Positions 26,885 through 36,452 of a DNA stretch of 64,000 nucleotides are shown here, in pieces (position 1 is the stretch's first letter; every line of letters begins with the position of its first letter). Below the pieces are notes generated by a model that did not search any database, was not told where the DNA came from, and saw only the letters and a program-made list of their open reading frames with translations. The DNA is taken from positions 1 through 64,000 of the forward strand of contig MEOA01000023.1 in the NCBI GenBank assembly GCA_001768515.1. The letters run 5' to 3'. Position numbers and translations under genes: made by a program. This DNA is from Bacteroidetes bacterium GWE2_42_24. Its GTDB lineage: Bacteria > Bacteroidota > Bacteroidia > Bacteroidales > TTA-H9.

Positions 26885-27021
26885 ATTTTGGAAGATGCTT
26901 AACTCTTTGATTTTTTACAAAAAATGATTAGCGACAACGATTTCCAGAACGACCTATACCCTTGGCTGGCTTATGTCCTGATGCTGAATTCTAATATGCG
27001 GAACAGTTAACAGTTAAAAAA

Positions 27022-27056
27022 AGCCGGGGCTTTCTCTTCTCAGAGATTCCCCGGCT
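27022..27056 (-). terminator. Terminator of the RND efflux operon
   Basis: An 8-bp GC stem AGCCGGGG/CCCCGGCT with a 19-base loop. On the minus strand it is followed by a run of seven T residues. It lies 66 bases after the RND stop. Confidence 0.82.
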
Positions 27057-27122
27057 CGTAGCAAAGTTTAAATGTAACCAAAAACTGACGTAGTCAGTGT
27101 ACCTTATGTAGATTGCAGCCTG

Positions 27123-30100
27123 TTATTTACGAAGCAACCAATTACTAAGTCTTTTAATTTTAACAGGAAGTTTGCGTTTCACCCAAATTTTAAACGTGTG
27201 GCCGATGAGGTACATCGCTGGCACAAAGATGAGGGTAAGGAAAGTAGCAAAGCTTAATCCAAAGATAATGGTCCATGCGAGCGGGCCCCAGAAAGACACG
27301 TTATCACCACCAAAATGAATATGTGGGTTAAGATCTGTGAAAAGGGTAATGAAATTGATGTTCATACCGACGGCCAATGGTACCAGCCCGAGCATTGTAG
27401 CCATGGCGGTCAGGATTACGGGCGTGGTACGGGTTTTTCCTGCGGCAACAATAGCAGCTTTCGTCTTCATGCCACGAGCTTTAAGAACATCTGTAAACTC
27501 GACAATCAGAATACCATTTCGAACGACGATACCAGCGAGTGCAACCACTCCCAGCCCTGTCATCAGTATCACGATATCCATATCGAAGATCACTACGCCA
27601 AGCAGTACACCAATGACACTAAACACTACCTCACTAAGAATAATGATGGTTTTGCTGATAGAATTAAACTGTGTAATCAGGATAAAGAAGATCATCATCA
27701 CGGCGATGAGCATGGCCTTCAATAGGAACATGGACGTTTCAGCCTGATCTTCCTGCTCACCGGTAAGTGTAATGGTTACCCCTTCATTTACGGGGAAATC
27801 GGCGGCATACTTCTTCACCTGAGCTACTATTTCATTGGCAGTATATCCGTTCAGCACATTTGAGTATAGCGTAATCACCCGCTTAAGGTCTTTACGGTTG
27901 ATACCTCCATAACTTGATCCGTATTTTATATGCGCAACGGTCGATAAAGGAATGGACCGAAGCACGCCAGAGTTCATATCCCGATAGGTAATCCGGAGGT
28001 TCATCAGGCTATTGATGTTGTCACGCACGTCTTTCGAGTAACGGAGCTGAATGGGGTATTCATCCTCATCTTCCTTAAATTTCGACACTTCCTTACCAAA
28101 TACGGCAGTACGAATTTCCAATCCAATCTGTCCTGTGGAAATACCTTCACGCATGGCACGTTCGCGGTCAACTTCAATGAATACTTCAGGCTTGGAAAGC
28201 TCAAAATCGCTCTTCAGCTCTTCAATACCAGGCACCTGCACAGAATCAAGAAAAGCCTGGAACCTTGAAGCATCCTGAATAAGCTGATCGAGATTTTCAC
28301 CGCTAATCTCAATATTTACCGGCTTACCGGTAGGAGGACCATTCGAGTTTTTGTCAACAGTTATTTCGGCACCAGGAACCCCCTTCACTGCATCACGAAT
28401 GCGGTTAAGATATACCTGGGTACTGACACCTGTTGAACGATATTTATATTCAACAAAGTTGACGGTTACCTTACCACGGTTGAAAGCATTGGCCTGACTG
28501 AAGCTGTCTTCCTCGCCGGCACCAACGGTAACATTGGCAATCATTGATTCAACATCAGGGTTATCCTTACCCAAAACATCAGTTACCCGTTGTTCGATAA
28601 CACGTGTTACGCTGTCAGTTACCACCTGATCAGTCCCTTCCGGCATCTTGATGTAAACAAGCACGCTGTTAGGTTCATTGTCAGGAAAGAACAACACCTT
28701 AGGATTACGCACCCCGACAAGGAAGAAGGTTAAAAAGAAGAGGGCAACCATGCCGACAAGCATGTAATAGGGTTTACGGCCACTGATAAAGAACCGAACC
28801 TGCTTTTCATAGATGTTCATAATCCACGGCCATGTTACATGCTGGAAGGTATGAATTACCGGAGCAACTGCCAGGCGGAAGAAAGCAACCACCACAATAA
28901 AGATTGCCAGCACATTGCCAAGCGTAGTTGCACCACTAAGGTAAGCTACAGCAGCAATAACGGCCAAGACCAACCCCCAAATGATCATTTTACGTTTCAC
29001 TCCTTTTTCATGATCGGGCCGATCTACATCGTACTCATGTTTCATGAACGATACGGCAAATACCGGATTAATAACATAGGCAACAAACAGTGAAGCAAAC
29101 AGCGAGAGAATCAAAGTAACAGGCATGTAATACATAAATTCACCCACAATTCCAGGCCAGAAAGCTAATGGAATAAAGGGAGCAAGGGTCGTAAGGGTTC
29201 CCGACAGAATGGGGAGGAACACTTCCCCTGCAGCCTGCTTAGCCGCCAGTTTTATATCCGGTTGATGCCGATGGATACGATGTGTATTTTCGACAACCAC
29301 GATGGCATCATCAACGACAATCCCGAGGGCAAAGATGAAACCGAACATCACGATCATATTCATTGAAAAGCCCAGACCAGGGATAACCAAATAAGCCACA
29401 GCCATTGAGAGTGGTACAGCCATTCCAACAAAGAAGGCATTGGAAAAGCCCATAAAAAACATCAGGACCAAAGTAACCAGAATAAACCCTATGATAATGG
29501 TATTATTCAGTTCCTCGAGGGTATTACGGGTAAATCGCGACTGGTCCCCGGTAATTGTAATAGTAAGGTCACTGGGAAAAGCCTTCCCGAGAAGTTCTTC
29601 ATCAAAAATCTTCTTGATCTTATCAGAAGCATCAATCAGGTTCTCACCCGACTTCTTAATAATGTTCAGCGTGATAACATTCTGGCCGTTCACACGCGAA
29701 AAGCTCTCCTTTTCCAGGAAATCATCTTTAATAGAGGCGATATCTTTAAGATAAACCAAGGCACCGCTTGATGAATGAACAATTATGTTTTCCAATTCAT
29801 CAGCTTTCATGAATTGTCCCTTTACACGGATGTTACGTTTCATGCCATACTGAGGGACGCTACCACCTGAAATGGTCAGGTTCTCAGAAGCGACAGCACG
29901 CTCAATATCAGAAAAGGTCACCTTGGCGGCCTGCATCTTATACATATCTGCATTGATCTGTATCTCACGTTCCAGTGCCCCAACGATATCCACCCGTGTA
30001 ATTTCCTTGAGAGATTCTATCCGATCCTGCGCTTTTTCAGCATATTTCTTCAGACGTTCGAGGTCATAATTGCCCGAAATGTTGATGAACATAATCGGAA

Positions 30101-30536
30101 ACTCGGCCAGATTGATGTCAGCAATTTGTGGCTGGTCGGGAAGATCATTGGGGAGATCGGGCTTCGACTTGTCAACAGCATCACGCACACGCTGTTTGGC
30201 TTCTGCCAGATCAATTTCCGTAGTAAACTCCACTACAATCGTCGAGAAGTCCTGTACCGAGGTGCTCGAGATTTTTTTAACATCCGAGATACTCTTCAAC
30301 TGCTTTTCGATGGGTCGTGTCACCAAATTCTCCATATCCTCTGGTGAAGTTCCGGGATAAGGGGTATTCACCATTATATAAGGGATAATGACTTCGGGGA
30401 ACTGCTCTTTGGGTATTGACATGTAATTAAGATAACCCACCACAGAAATAAAGAGCGCCAGCACGTACACACTGGTCTTATTGTCAATAGCCCAGCTTGT
30501 TGCGAAGAATTCTTTAAAATTATTTTTCTTAGACAT
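27123..30536 (-). CDS. RND-family efflux transporter permease
   Basis: 1137 residues, typical for inner-membrane RND pumps. N-terminal helix (SVYVLALFISVVGYLNYMSIPKEQFP), first large porter loop, then the helix bundle with the proton-relay Asp-Asp in ALGIVVDDAIVVVENTHR, a second large loop and the second helix bundle (MTGLGVVALAGIVVRNGILIVEF). Forms a tripartite pump with the adaptor and the TolC-like protein encoded just upstream (gaps 18 and 17 bases). An extra pair of hydrophobic segments at about 510-550 is seen. Substrate unknown. Confidence 0.92.
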   Translation of the reverse strand: MSKKNNFKEFFATSWAIDNKTSVYVLALFISVVGYLNYMSIPKEQFPEVIIPYIMVNTPYPGTSPEDMENLVTRPIEKQLKSISDVKKISSTSVQDFSTIVVEFTTEIDLAEAKQRVRDAVDKSKPDLPNDLPDQPQIADINLAEFPIMFINISGNYDLERLKKYAEKAQDRIESLKEITRVDIVGALEREIQINADMYKMQAAKVTFSDIERAVASENLTISGGSVPQYGMKRNIRVKGQFMKADELENIIVHSSSGALVYLKDIASIKDDFLEKESFSRVNGQNVITLNIIKKSGENLIDASDKIKKIFDEELLGKAFPSDLTITITGDQSRFTRNTLEELNNTIIIGFILVTLVLMFFMGFSNAFFVGMAVPLSMAVAYLVIPGLGFSMNMIVMFGFIFALGIVVDDAIVVVENTHRIHRHQPDIKLAAKQAAGEVFLPILSGTLTTLAPFIPLAFWPGIVGEFMYYMPVTLILSLFASLFVAYVINPVFAVSFMKHEYDVDRPDHEKGVKRKMIIWGLVLAVIAAVAYLSGATTLGNVLAIFIVVVAFFRLAVAPVIHTFQHVTWPWIMNIYEKQVRFFISGRKPYYMLVGMVALFFLTFFLVGVRNPKVLFFPDNEPNSVLVYIKMPEGTDQVVTDSVTRVIEQRVTDVLGKDNPDVESMIANVTVGAGEEDSFSQANAFNRGKVTVNFVEYKYRSTGVSTQVYLNRIRDAVKGVPGAEITVDKNSNGPPTGKPVNIEISGENLDQLIQDASRFQAFLDSVQVPGIEELKSDFELSKPEVFIEVDRERAMREGISTGQIGLEIRTAVFGKEVSKFKEDEDEYPIQLRYSKDVRDNINSLMNLRITYRDMNSGVLRSIPLSTVAHIKYGSSYGGINRKDLKRVITLYSNVLNGYTANEIVAQVKKYAADFPVNEGVTITLTGEQEDQAETSMFLLKAMLIAVMMIFFILITQFNSISKTIIILSEVVFSVIGVLLGVVIFDMDIVILMTGLGVVALAGIVVRNGILIVEFTDVLKARGMKTKAAIVAAGKTRTTPVILTAMATMLGLVPLAVGMNINFITLFTDLNPHIHFGGDNVSFWGPLAWTIIFGLSFATFLTLIFVPAMYLIGHTFKIWVKRKLPVKIKRLSNWLLRK

Positions 30537-30554
30537 TTTGAAAATCTTAACGAA

Positions 30555-31667
30555 TTAGAACTTCAGCCATTCACCATCCTTCAGGCCCTGGAAACCGGTG
30601 GTAACCACACGGTCACCACTACTGAGGCCATGAGTAATTTCCACCAGTCCATTATAAGCCTCTCCTGTACGTACCATCCTGCGTTCGGCAGTAACCTGTC
30701 CTTTTTTTACAGATGCAAGCCAGACAAAGTCACCGTCAAGCGCTTTCTGAATAACATTCACAGGGACAACAAATGCCGAATCATTACTGTAATCGTTTAT
30801 CTTCATGGTAGCAATCATATTTGCCCTGAGCTCATATTTATTATTGCTGATCCAGCATTCAGCCCTGAAGGTCCTGTTAACAGGGTCAATGAACTTACTC
30901 GAGAATGATAGTTTGGTCTCAATCTCTTCCTTAAAATCCGGGAAAGCGATACGAGTTTCATTACCGACCCTCACCTTGGCGGCATAGGATTCGCCCAGAT
31001 CGGCCACGATTTTGGCCTTTGCCATGTTCACAATACGAATCGAAGAACCAGGGGTTCCAGGTGATACCATCTGACCCAGTTTCACAGGTAGCTCTTCAAT
31101 AGTACCATTGATAGGAGCAACGATGCGCGACATATCGATTTGCTCATTGAGCGTAGCGATGTTCTGCTCAAGGGCCTCCTTGTTATTCTTAGCCTGAAGG
31201 TATTGAATCTCAGAACCGATCTTCTTTTCCCATAAGTATTTCTGTTTTAAAAACACAGTTTTGGCAAATTCATATTGTGTCTTTACCTGTTGAAGAGACT
31301 GATGTAGTACCTTCACATCAAGATCAACCAAAACCTGACCTTTGCGAACCACATCGCCTTCTTTGACATGAATGGCGGTTACCTGTCCCGGGGTCTGTGA
31401 ACTGACTGAAATATTGTCTTCTCCGTCAACTTTTCCCTGTATCTCGATGTAATGTTTGAAAAGCTGAGGCTGCATCTCTGTTACCCTTACATCAATAGTC
31501 TTCATTTTAAGAGAATCCGGATTGATTTTGAGTTCTGACTCTAGCTGTTCAATCTTTGTGTTAAGTTCGTTACGCTGAGCTACAAGTTTTTCCAACTCGG
31601 CCTTTTTATCAGTGCTGCAGGCAGCAAGCAGCAAAACAACGGCTATGAATAAGAAGTTTCTTTTCAT
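30555..31667 (-). CDS. RND efflux periplasmic adaptor subunit (membrane fusion protein)
   Basis: 370 residues. Lipoprotein signal with lipobox LLAACS (Cys17), coiled-coil region (AELEKLVAQRNELNTKIEQLESEL near the N terminus and about 130-190), lipoyl-like half motifs (VKEGDVVRKGQVLVDLD and VAPINGTIEELPVKLGQMV), then the beta-barrel domain. Anchored in the inner membrane and bridging the pump and the outer-membrane channel. Confidence 0.92.
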   Translation of the reverse strand: MKRNFLFIAVVLLLAACSTDKKAELEKLVAQRNELNTKIEQLESELKINPDSLKMKTIDVRVTEMQPQLFKHYIEIQGKVDGEDNISVSSQTPGQVTAIHVKEGDVVRKGQVLVDLDVKVLHQSLQQVKTQYEFAKTVFLKQKYLWEKKIGSEIQYLQAKNNKEALEQNIATLNEQIDMSRIVAPINGTIEELPVKLGQMVSPGTPGSSIRIVNMAKAKIVADLGESYAAKVRVGNETRIAFPDFKEEIETKLSFSSKFIDPVNRTFRAECWISNNKYELRANMIATMKINDYSNDSAFVVPVNVIQKALDGDFVWLASVKKGQVTAERRMVRTGEAYNGLVEITHGLSSGDRVVTTGFQGLKDGEWLKF

Positions 31668-31684
31668 CTTAGAATATGTTATTG

Positions 31685-33079
31685 TTATTTAATTTCTTTG
31701 TTTAGTATTTTCTCGAGTTTTGCTTTCGACTGTACTACATTGAATACTGACTGGTAGTAGTTGGAAAGCGAAGAGAGGTATTGATTCTGGGTATTCATCA
31801 GATCGAGGCTGGCTGCAACACCCTGACGGTATTTTTCAAGTGTCCGGTTGTATATATCCCGGCTAAGTTCCATGCTTAGCTTCTGATTTTTGAAGGTTTC
31901 ATTTTGCGACAACAGATCATACTGTGCCTGTGAGGCAGCCAGCTTTAAACTTTCGCTAACATAATCACGGTTATTACGTGCCTGCTCAAGTGCCATTTTC
32001 TTCTGGCTTAACCTGGCCAACCGGGAGCCGCTGGTAAATATGGGCATGGTAGCCTGAATGGCCAGCACATTTTTCGGTGAAAAGTCAAATTCAGGTGTTT
32101 TGGCTTTCTCGTTATGTACGAACGCGGCAGAAACCGTTGGAAGAAACTCCCATTTCTCACGTTTATAGTCGAGACGAGCCAATTGTTCAGCAGTCCCCAC
32201 CAATTGGTATTCAGGTGAATTATTAAGAATGAATTGCTCTGCGACTAAAGGCTCTATATTAAGTGAGGCAATAACACCCGGCAGGCTATCGGTAAGGCTG
32301 ATCCTGACAGAATCAGGGGTCCCCATTTGAACCTGCATCAGGTTATAAGCTACCAGTATACTCCGTTCTAATGAACTGAGAGAATTGCGCAGGTTATTTG
32401 CAGTAACCCTGAGTTGGTCAACATCAGTTTTCTCAACAAATCCCTGACCATACATCTCATCGATTTCATACAGAGTTTTTTCAACAACGCTGAGATTGTC
32501 CTTCAAAATGGCTCTGCTTTCCTCACCTACCAGAATCATACAATAGGTGGTGGTGACAGATTCGATTACATCATTTTTTGATTTCTGAAGCGTTTGGTTG
32601 CTAAGCTGGGCATAGACACGTGAGGCCTGTAATCCTACAATATAACTGCCACTGAACAGCAGTTGCGAGAAGGTGATATCAAGTGTGGTGTTCTCCTTTA
32701 CTCCCAAAGGCATTGCAGGGCCCATGGCATAGGCATTCAGAATATCGTCTTTCGTCAGATTCCCGGTAGCAGGGAGCAGGGTTGGATCAAAGGACATCCC
32801 AAAACTGACCATCGGAACTTTAAATATGTTTTGATATTGTCCTTTAGCTGTTACCTGCGGAAGTCCGATAGCTGTTGTTTCCCATATTTTCTTCTGTGCG
32901 ATTTTTACATCGAGCATTGCATTGCGGATGCTTGTGTTGTTTTCGAGTGCATACCGCTGAGCCTGTTCCAGTGAAAATTGCTTTGCCTGCTGACCTTTTG
33001 ATGAAAGAGCAGCTAACATCAGCACTGCCAGAACGGTAAGGCCAAAGGAATGCCTTTTTGTGTTGTGTTGTGTTTTCAT
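31685..33079 (-). CDS. TolC-family outer-membrane efflux protein
   Basis: 464 residues with a signal peptide (VLAVLMLAALSSKGQQ). Two long alpha-helical repeats with the OEP pattern are visible: FSLEQAQRYALENNTSIRNAMLDV near the start, and KYRQGVAASLDLMNTQNQYLSSLSNYYQSVFNVVQSKAKLEKILN at the end. It provides the outer-membrane channel for the efflux pump. Confidence 0.92.
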   Translation of the reverse strand: MKTQHNTKRHSFGLTVLAVLMLAALSSKGQQAKQFSLEQAQRYALENNTSIRNAMLDVKIAQKKIWETTAIGLPQVTAKGQYQNIFKVPMVSFGMSFDPTLLPATGNLTKDDILNAYAMGPAMPLGVKENTTLDITFSQLLFSGSYIVGLQASRVYAQLSNQTLQKSKNDVIESVTTTYCMILVGEESRAILKDNLSVVEKTLYEIDEMYGQGFVEKTDVDQLRVTANNLRNSLSSLERSILVAYNLMQVQMGTPDSVRISLTDSLPGVIASLNIEPLVAEQFILNNSPEYQLVGTAEQLARLDYKREKWEFLPTVSAAFVHNEKAKTPEFDFSPKNVLAIQATMPIFTSGSRLARLSQKKMALEQARNNRDYVSESLKLAASQAQYDLLSQNETFKNQKLSMELSRDIYNRTLEKYRQGVAASLDLMNTQNQYLSSLSNYYQSVFNVVQSKAKLEKILNKEIK

Positions 33080-33099
33080 TTAATTAAACGAACTGAAAT

Positions 33100-33732
33100 T
33101 TATAGTTGAAAATCGAGTGAGTCTCTTTTACTTTCAAAGTAGTCAAGCCCCTGTCGGTTGGCAATGGCCCTAATGTGGTTTTCAAACATTACTTCAAAGA
33201 CCATAGCAAAAGTGAGATGGCTTTTGGCAAGAAAATCCGCCTGATGCATTGATACCAAATTATTTACATAAATCTGAGAGATAAGTTCGGGATTTAAATT
33301 CTCACGGTAGATTCCTTCGTTGATGCCCTGAAGAATGTTATCCTTGATTTTCCGATGAATCAAATCACGCTTCATTTCAATGAAATTATTGAATAAAACC
33401 GGGTAATACTTCATCATGTCAAAGGTGATCACCGGATTAAAGCGAAGCATCTCCTTACTTACAAACTTAGAAGCCTCGAGCAAAATATCTATGGCATTCA
33501 GGTCCTTTGGACAAACACGATCGTAGAATTCCTGGGTCTCACTTTGCGAGTGTTCAAAAATTTTACTAATCAAATCCTCCTTACTATCAACGTACTGATA
33601 AAGTGTCTTCTTTGAGATAGCCAGCTTGCGACTGATATCATCCATCGAAAGACTGCGAAGGCCATATTCAAGGAAAAGACCTTTTGCCTGCGTCAGAATT
33701 TCAAAAAATTTATCGTCTCTGGCAGTACTCAT
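33100..33732 (-). CDS. TetR-family transcriptional regulator 1
   Basis: 210 residues. The N-terminal helix-turn-helix is GLFLEYGLRSLSMDDISRKL.AISKKTLYQYVDSKEDLISKIF, a standard TetR DNA-binding domain. A variable ligand-binding domain follows. It overlaps the upstream TetR gene by 4 bases (ATGA) and ends 20 bases before the TolC gene. It probably controls its own operon in response to a pump substrate. Confidence 0.9.
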   Translation of the reverse strand: MSTARDDKFFEILTQAKGLFLEYGLRSLSMDDISRKLAISKKTLYQYVDSKEDLISKIFEHSQSETQEFYDRVCPKDLNAIDILLEASKFVSKEMLRFNPVITFDMMKYYPVLFNNFIEMKRDLIHRKIKDNILQGINEGIYRENLNPELISQIYVNNLVSMHQADFLAKSHLTFAMVFEVMFENHIRAIANRQGLDYFESKRDSLDFQL

Positions 33733-34349
33733 AAAGCAAAATCAATTTCATTTTTCCTGTTCTCGAAAAATACCAGTCCTTCAGGGGTGGCCACCGAACG
33801 AACAAAATTCTCGAACATGACTTCAAAGAGCATGGGAAAAGAAAACCTTTCAGGAGGAAAATATTCGGGGTTGTGCAGATCGAGCAGACGGCTGATATAC
33901 AAACGCGCTACAAGTTCAACACTTAAGTCACTGCGATACATCCCCTGACGGATACCCTTCTCCAGATTAATCTTGATTTTTTCGAAAATATACTGGCTCC
34001 GTTCTTCAACATGATTCCTGTATATTGCCGGGTAATATTTCTGTAAATCAAACGTCACCGAGGGAGTTACAAGTGTAAACCTCTTGCAAACCTCACGGCT
34101 GACAATAAACAAAATGTCAATTGCATTGGTGTCACAAAAATCATTCTCAACAAAGATGCTTTGAAAACTCTCGCGCTCATAAAACAGCAGTGATTCCACA
34201 AGATCCCTCTTGGTCTTTGAGTATTTCAACAACGTCGACCTGTTTATTCCCAGCTTAATACAAAGCTCATCAACCGAAAGGCTTCTGAGCGACACTTGTT
34301 TCGACAGGTTTCTGGCCCGCTCCAGGATTGATTTGAATTCTTCTTCCAT
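33729..34349 (-). CDS. TetR-family transcriptional regulator 2, first gene of the efflux operon
   Basis: 206 residues from ATG 34349. The helix-turn-helix is LRSLSVDELCIKLGINRSTLLKYSKTKRDLVESLL, a diverged TetR type: the usual Tyr-x-His/Tyr of the recognition helix reads LLKYSKT. The rest parallels regulator 1 over its full length (VTPSVTFDLQKYYPAIYRNH versus FNPVITFDMMKYYPVLFNNF), so the pair arose by duplication. The ORF is open to 34442, but a promoter element at 34392-34399 lies inside that extension. Confidence 0.85.
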   Translation of the reverse strand: MEEEFKSILERARNLSKQVSLRSLSVDELCIKLGINRSTLLKYSKTKRDLVESLLFYERESFQSIFVENDFCDTNAIDILFIVSREVCKRFTLVTPSVTFDLQKYYPAIYRNHVEERSQYIFEKIKINLEKGIRQGMYRSDLSVELVARLYISRLLDLHNPEYFPPERFSFPMLFEVMFENFVRSVATPEGLVFFENRKNEIDFAL

Positions 34350-34391
34350 CAGTTTTTTCTTTATTTCAATGCTTTCAAAAATTTGAAGCGC

Positions 34392-34399
34392 CAAAGATA
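34392..34399 (-). promoter_or_regulatory. Putative -7 element of the tetR-tetR-efflux operon
   Basis: The minus strand reads TATCTTTG, 42 bases before ATG 34349. It excludes the longer start at 34442. Confidence 0.6.
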
Positions 34400-34652
34400 C
34401 AAATAAGAAACGATTTACACTTAAAATGTTTCCTACGTTCAAAAAAAGATTTCGTGTAAATCTGAATGATTCATCAGACGAATGGTTATTTGTCTTGTTA
34501 CAAGAAAATTAAAAAAAATATTAACTAACTGATATAAAAGTTATTACATTAAATTACAAAAAACAGCACCACGTTTACATGTGACAGCACCTGATCTGCT
34601 GATTTCTATCCCACATTTTATAGGCAATAAACTTCACTTACTGCCAAAGGGC

Positions 34653-34660
34653 TATCTTTG
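34653..34660 (+). promoter_or_regulatory. Putative -7 element of mnmA
   Basis: TATCTTTG, 13 bases before ATG 34674, implies a very short leader. Confidence 0.6.
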
Positions 34661-34673
34661 CAAAAAATACTAA

Positions 34674-35873
34674 ATGGACAAAAAGAAGGTTGCAGTTGGA
34701 TTATCGGGTGGTGTCGATTCAAGTGTAGCCGCATACCTACTCAAAGAGCAGGGTTATGATGTGATCGGTATATTCATGATTAACTGGCACGACACTACCG
34801 GATTGCTGGAGGGAGACTGTCCGGCACATGACGATCGGCTAATTGCTGAAATGGTTGCCCATAACCTCGACATACCTTTCTATGTTCGCGACTTCAGCGC
34901 AGAATATAGCCAAAGGGTGGTTGACTACATGTTTAGCGAATATGAAAAAGGCAGAACACCCAATCCTGATGTGCTGTGCAACCGTGAAATCAAGTTTGAT
35001 CCGTTTATTTCCGCCGCCCTTGAGCTAGGTTGCGACTTCTTCGCAACAGGCCACTACTGCCGTAAAGAAACAATCATGATAGACGGGCTGCCCGTTCAAC
35101 GATTACTGGCCGGTGCAGACACCAACAAGGACCAGAGCTACTTCCTTTGCCAGCTATCACAGACACAGCTCGAAAAAGTATTGTTCCCTGTTGGACATCT
35201 TTTAAAACCCGAAGTCAGAAGAATTGCTTCTGAAATAAAGCTGCCGACCGCTGATCGAAAGGATTCGCAAGGCATCTGTTTCGTAGGCAGGGTCAGTTTG
35301 CCAGAATTTCTGCAACAAAAGCTCAAAAGTAAAGAAGGCGATATTATAGAAATTGACAAGCAGTTTCCCTACCCACAACTACCTGCCATTACAGATAAAG
35401 AACCTGATGAAGAAACACTGAACCGTCTGTCTCATCCATATATATACAACCCATCTGACGGCAAGCTGACAGGACGACATCCCGGAGCTCATTACTATAC
35501 CATCGGACAACGAAAAGGATTAAATGTTGGTGGCAAAAAGGAACCCTTGTTTGTTCTGGCCACCGACGTTGACAACAATATCATCTATGCAGGGCAGGGG
35601 CAGGATCATGCCGGACTATACCGCAAAGCCCTTTTTATTCACACCGGAGAAATTCATTGGATCAGAGATGATCTGAAAGCCCAACCCGGCATCAACCGAC
35701 GCTACATGGTACGCATACGGTATAGGCAACCTTTGCAATCATGTTCCGTACATTTCGTTGAAAACGGCCTCTATATGTTGTTCGACAATCCTCAGCGTGG
35801 AATTACACCAGGACAGTTTGCTGCATGGTATGACGGGGAAGAACTCATTGGCTCGGGGGTGATTGCGGAATAG
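34674..35873 (+). CDS. mnmA: tRNA-specific 2-thiouridylase
   Basis: MnmA adds sulfur to U34 of Lys, Glu and Gln tRNAs. 399 residues, about 30-40 more than usual, with an insertion around residues 225-255 ([25 protein letters not shown], seen as [15 protein letters not shown]). The PP-loop is SGGVDSS at 11-17. Catalytic Cys102 is in [12 protein letters not shown] and Cys202 in GICFVG. The TIGQRKGL segment and the C-terminal beta domain are present. Monocistronic. Confidence 0.94.
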   Translation: MDKKKVAVGLSGGVDSSVAAYLLKEQGYDVIGIFMINWHDTTGLLEGDCPAHDDRLIAEMVAHNLDIPFYVRDFSAEYSQRVVDYMFSEYEKGRTPNPDVLCNREIKFDPFISAALELGCDFFATGHYCRKETIMIDGLPVQRLLAGADTNKDQSYFLCQLSQTQLEKVLFPVGHLLKPEVRRIASEIKLPTADRKDSQGICFVGRVSLPEFLQQKLKSKEGDIIEIDKQFPYPQLPAITDKEPDEETLNRLSHPYIYNPSDGKLTGRHPGAHYYTIGQRKGLNVGGKKEPLFVLATDVDNNIIYAGQGQDHAGLYRKALFIHTGEIHWIRDDLKAQPGINRRYMVRIRYRQPLQSCSVHFVENGLYMLFDNPQRGITPGQFAAWYDGEELIGSGVIAE

Positions 35874-35941
35874 CATCTCCAGTACAGAAAAGGGGAACCC
35901 TCCGTTTACCTCATGATGGTTGCAAAGTGCGTAATTTATTG

Positions 35942-35949
35942 TATCTTTG
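35942..35949 (+). promoter_or_regulatory. Putative -7 element before the lipoprotein at 35977
   Basis: TATCTTTG, 27 bases before ATG 35977. An in-frame ATG-like start at 35947 overlaps it and is rejected. Confidence 0.6.
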
Positions 35950-35976
35950 TATTCTAACCCTTTTAAACAAGAAAAC

Positions 35977-36435
35977 ATGAAGAACACCAGGATCTATGCA
36001 CTAATTCTTTCTATTTTGATAATCAGTCTCGGAGGACTATTTTCAGGCTGTAGTGATGACAAAGACGACCCGACGCCCGTAGTTGTCGAATATGCCGGGA
36101 ACTGGAAAGGAGTTACAGCGCAGGATTCAACCATTACATTTGCGGTTGGGAACGTTGGAAATAATCCCTGGATTACCGCGTACAAGTATTCTGTCGGAAT
36201 AGTAGACGGAGGAACCTCATGGACTTCAGAAGGTAATGAAAGCAGCACCGATGGAATAGCACAAGTGATCAGCGGTAGTTTTTACAAAAACATCTCCCAG
36301 TTGAAAAGCGATAATGAGGCCTACATAGAGGGCACCTTTACGTCTAAAACATCCTTATCGGGCAAAATTCACTTACAGAGTCCAATTACCCAGCAGTGGA
36401 TCGACATGACCTATACCGCAACGTTAGTTCAATAG
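35977..36435 (+). CDS. Small hypothetical lipoprotein
   Basis: 152 residues from ATG 35977. Signal peptide with lipobox LFSGCSDDKDD: Cys is followed by acidic residues, the surface-export type signal of Bacteroidota lipoproteins. The mature domain is beta-rich (YAGNWKG at the start, WIDMTYTATLVQ at the end), like small lipocalin-type or META-like folds, but no family was recognised. Convergent with rodA. Confidence 0.7.
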   Translation: MKNTRIYALILSILIISLGGLFSGCSDDKDDPTPVVVEYAGNWKGVTAQDSTITFAVGNVGNNPWITAYKYSVGIVDGGTSWTSEGNESSTDGIAQVISGSFYKNISQLKSDNEAYIEGTFTSKTSLSGKIHLQSPITQQWIDMTYTATLVQ

Positions 36436-36452
36436 AAGAGGAATGAGGTGCC

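Noticed and set aside
27315-27747. Long plus-strand frames inside the RND permease gene
   Set aside because: They are antisense shadows of a strongly supported coding region, with biased composition.
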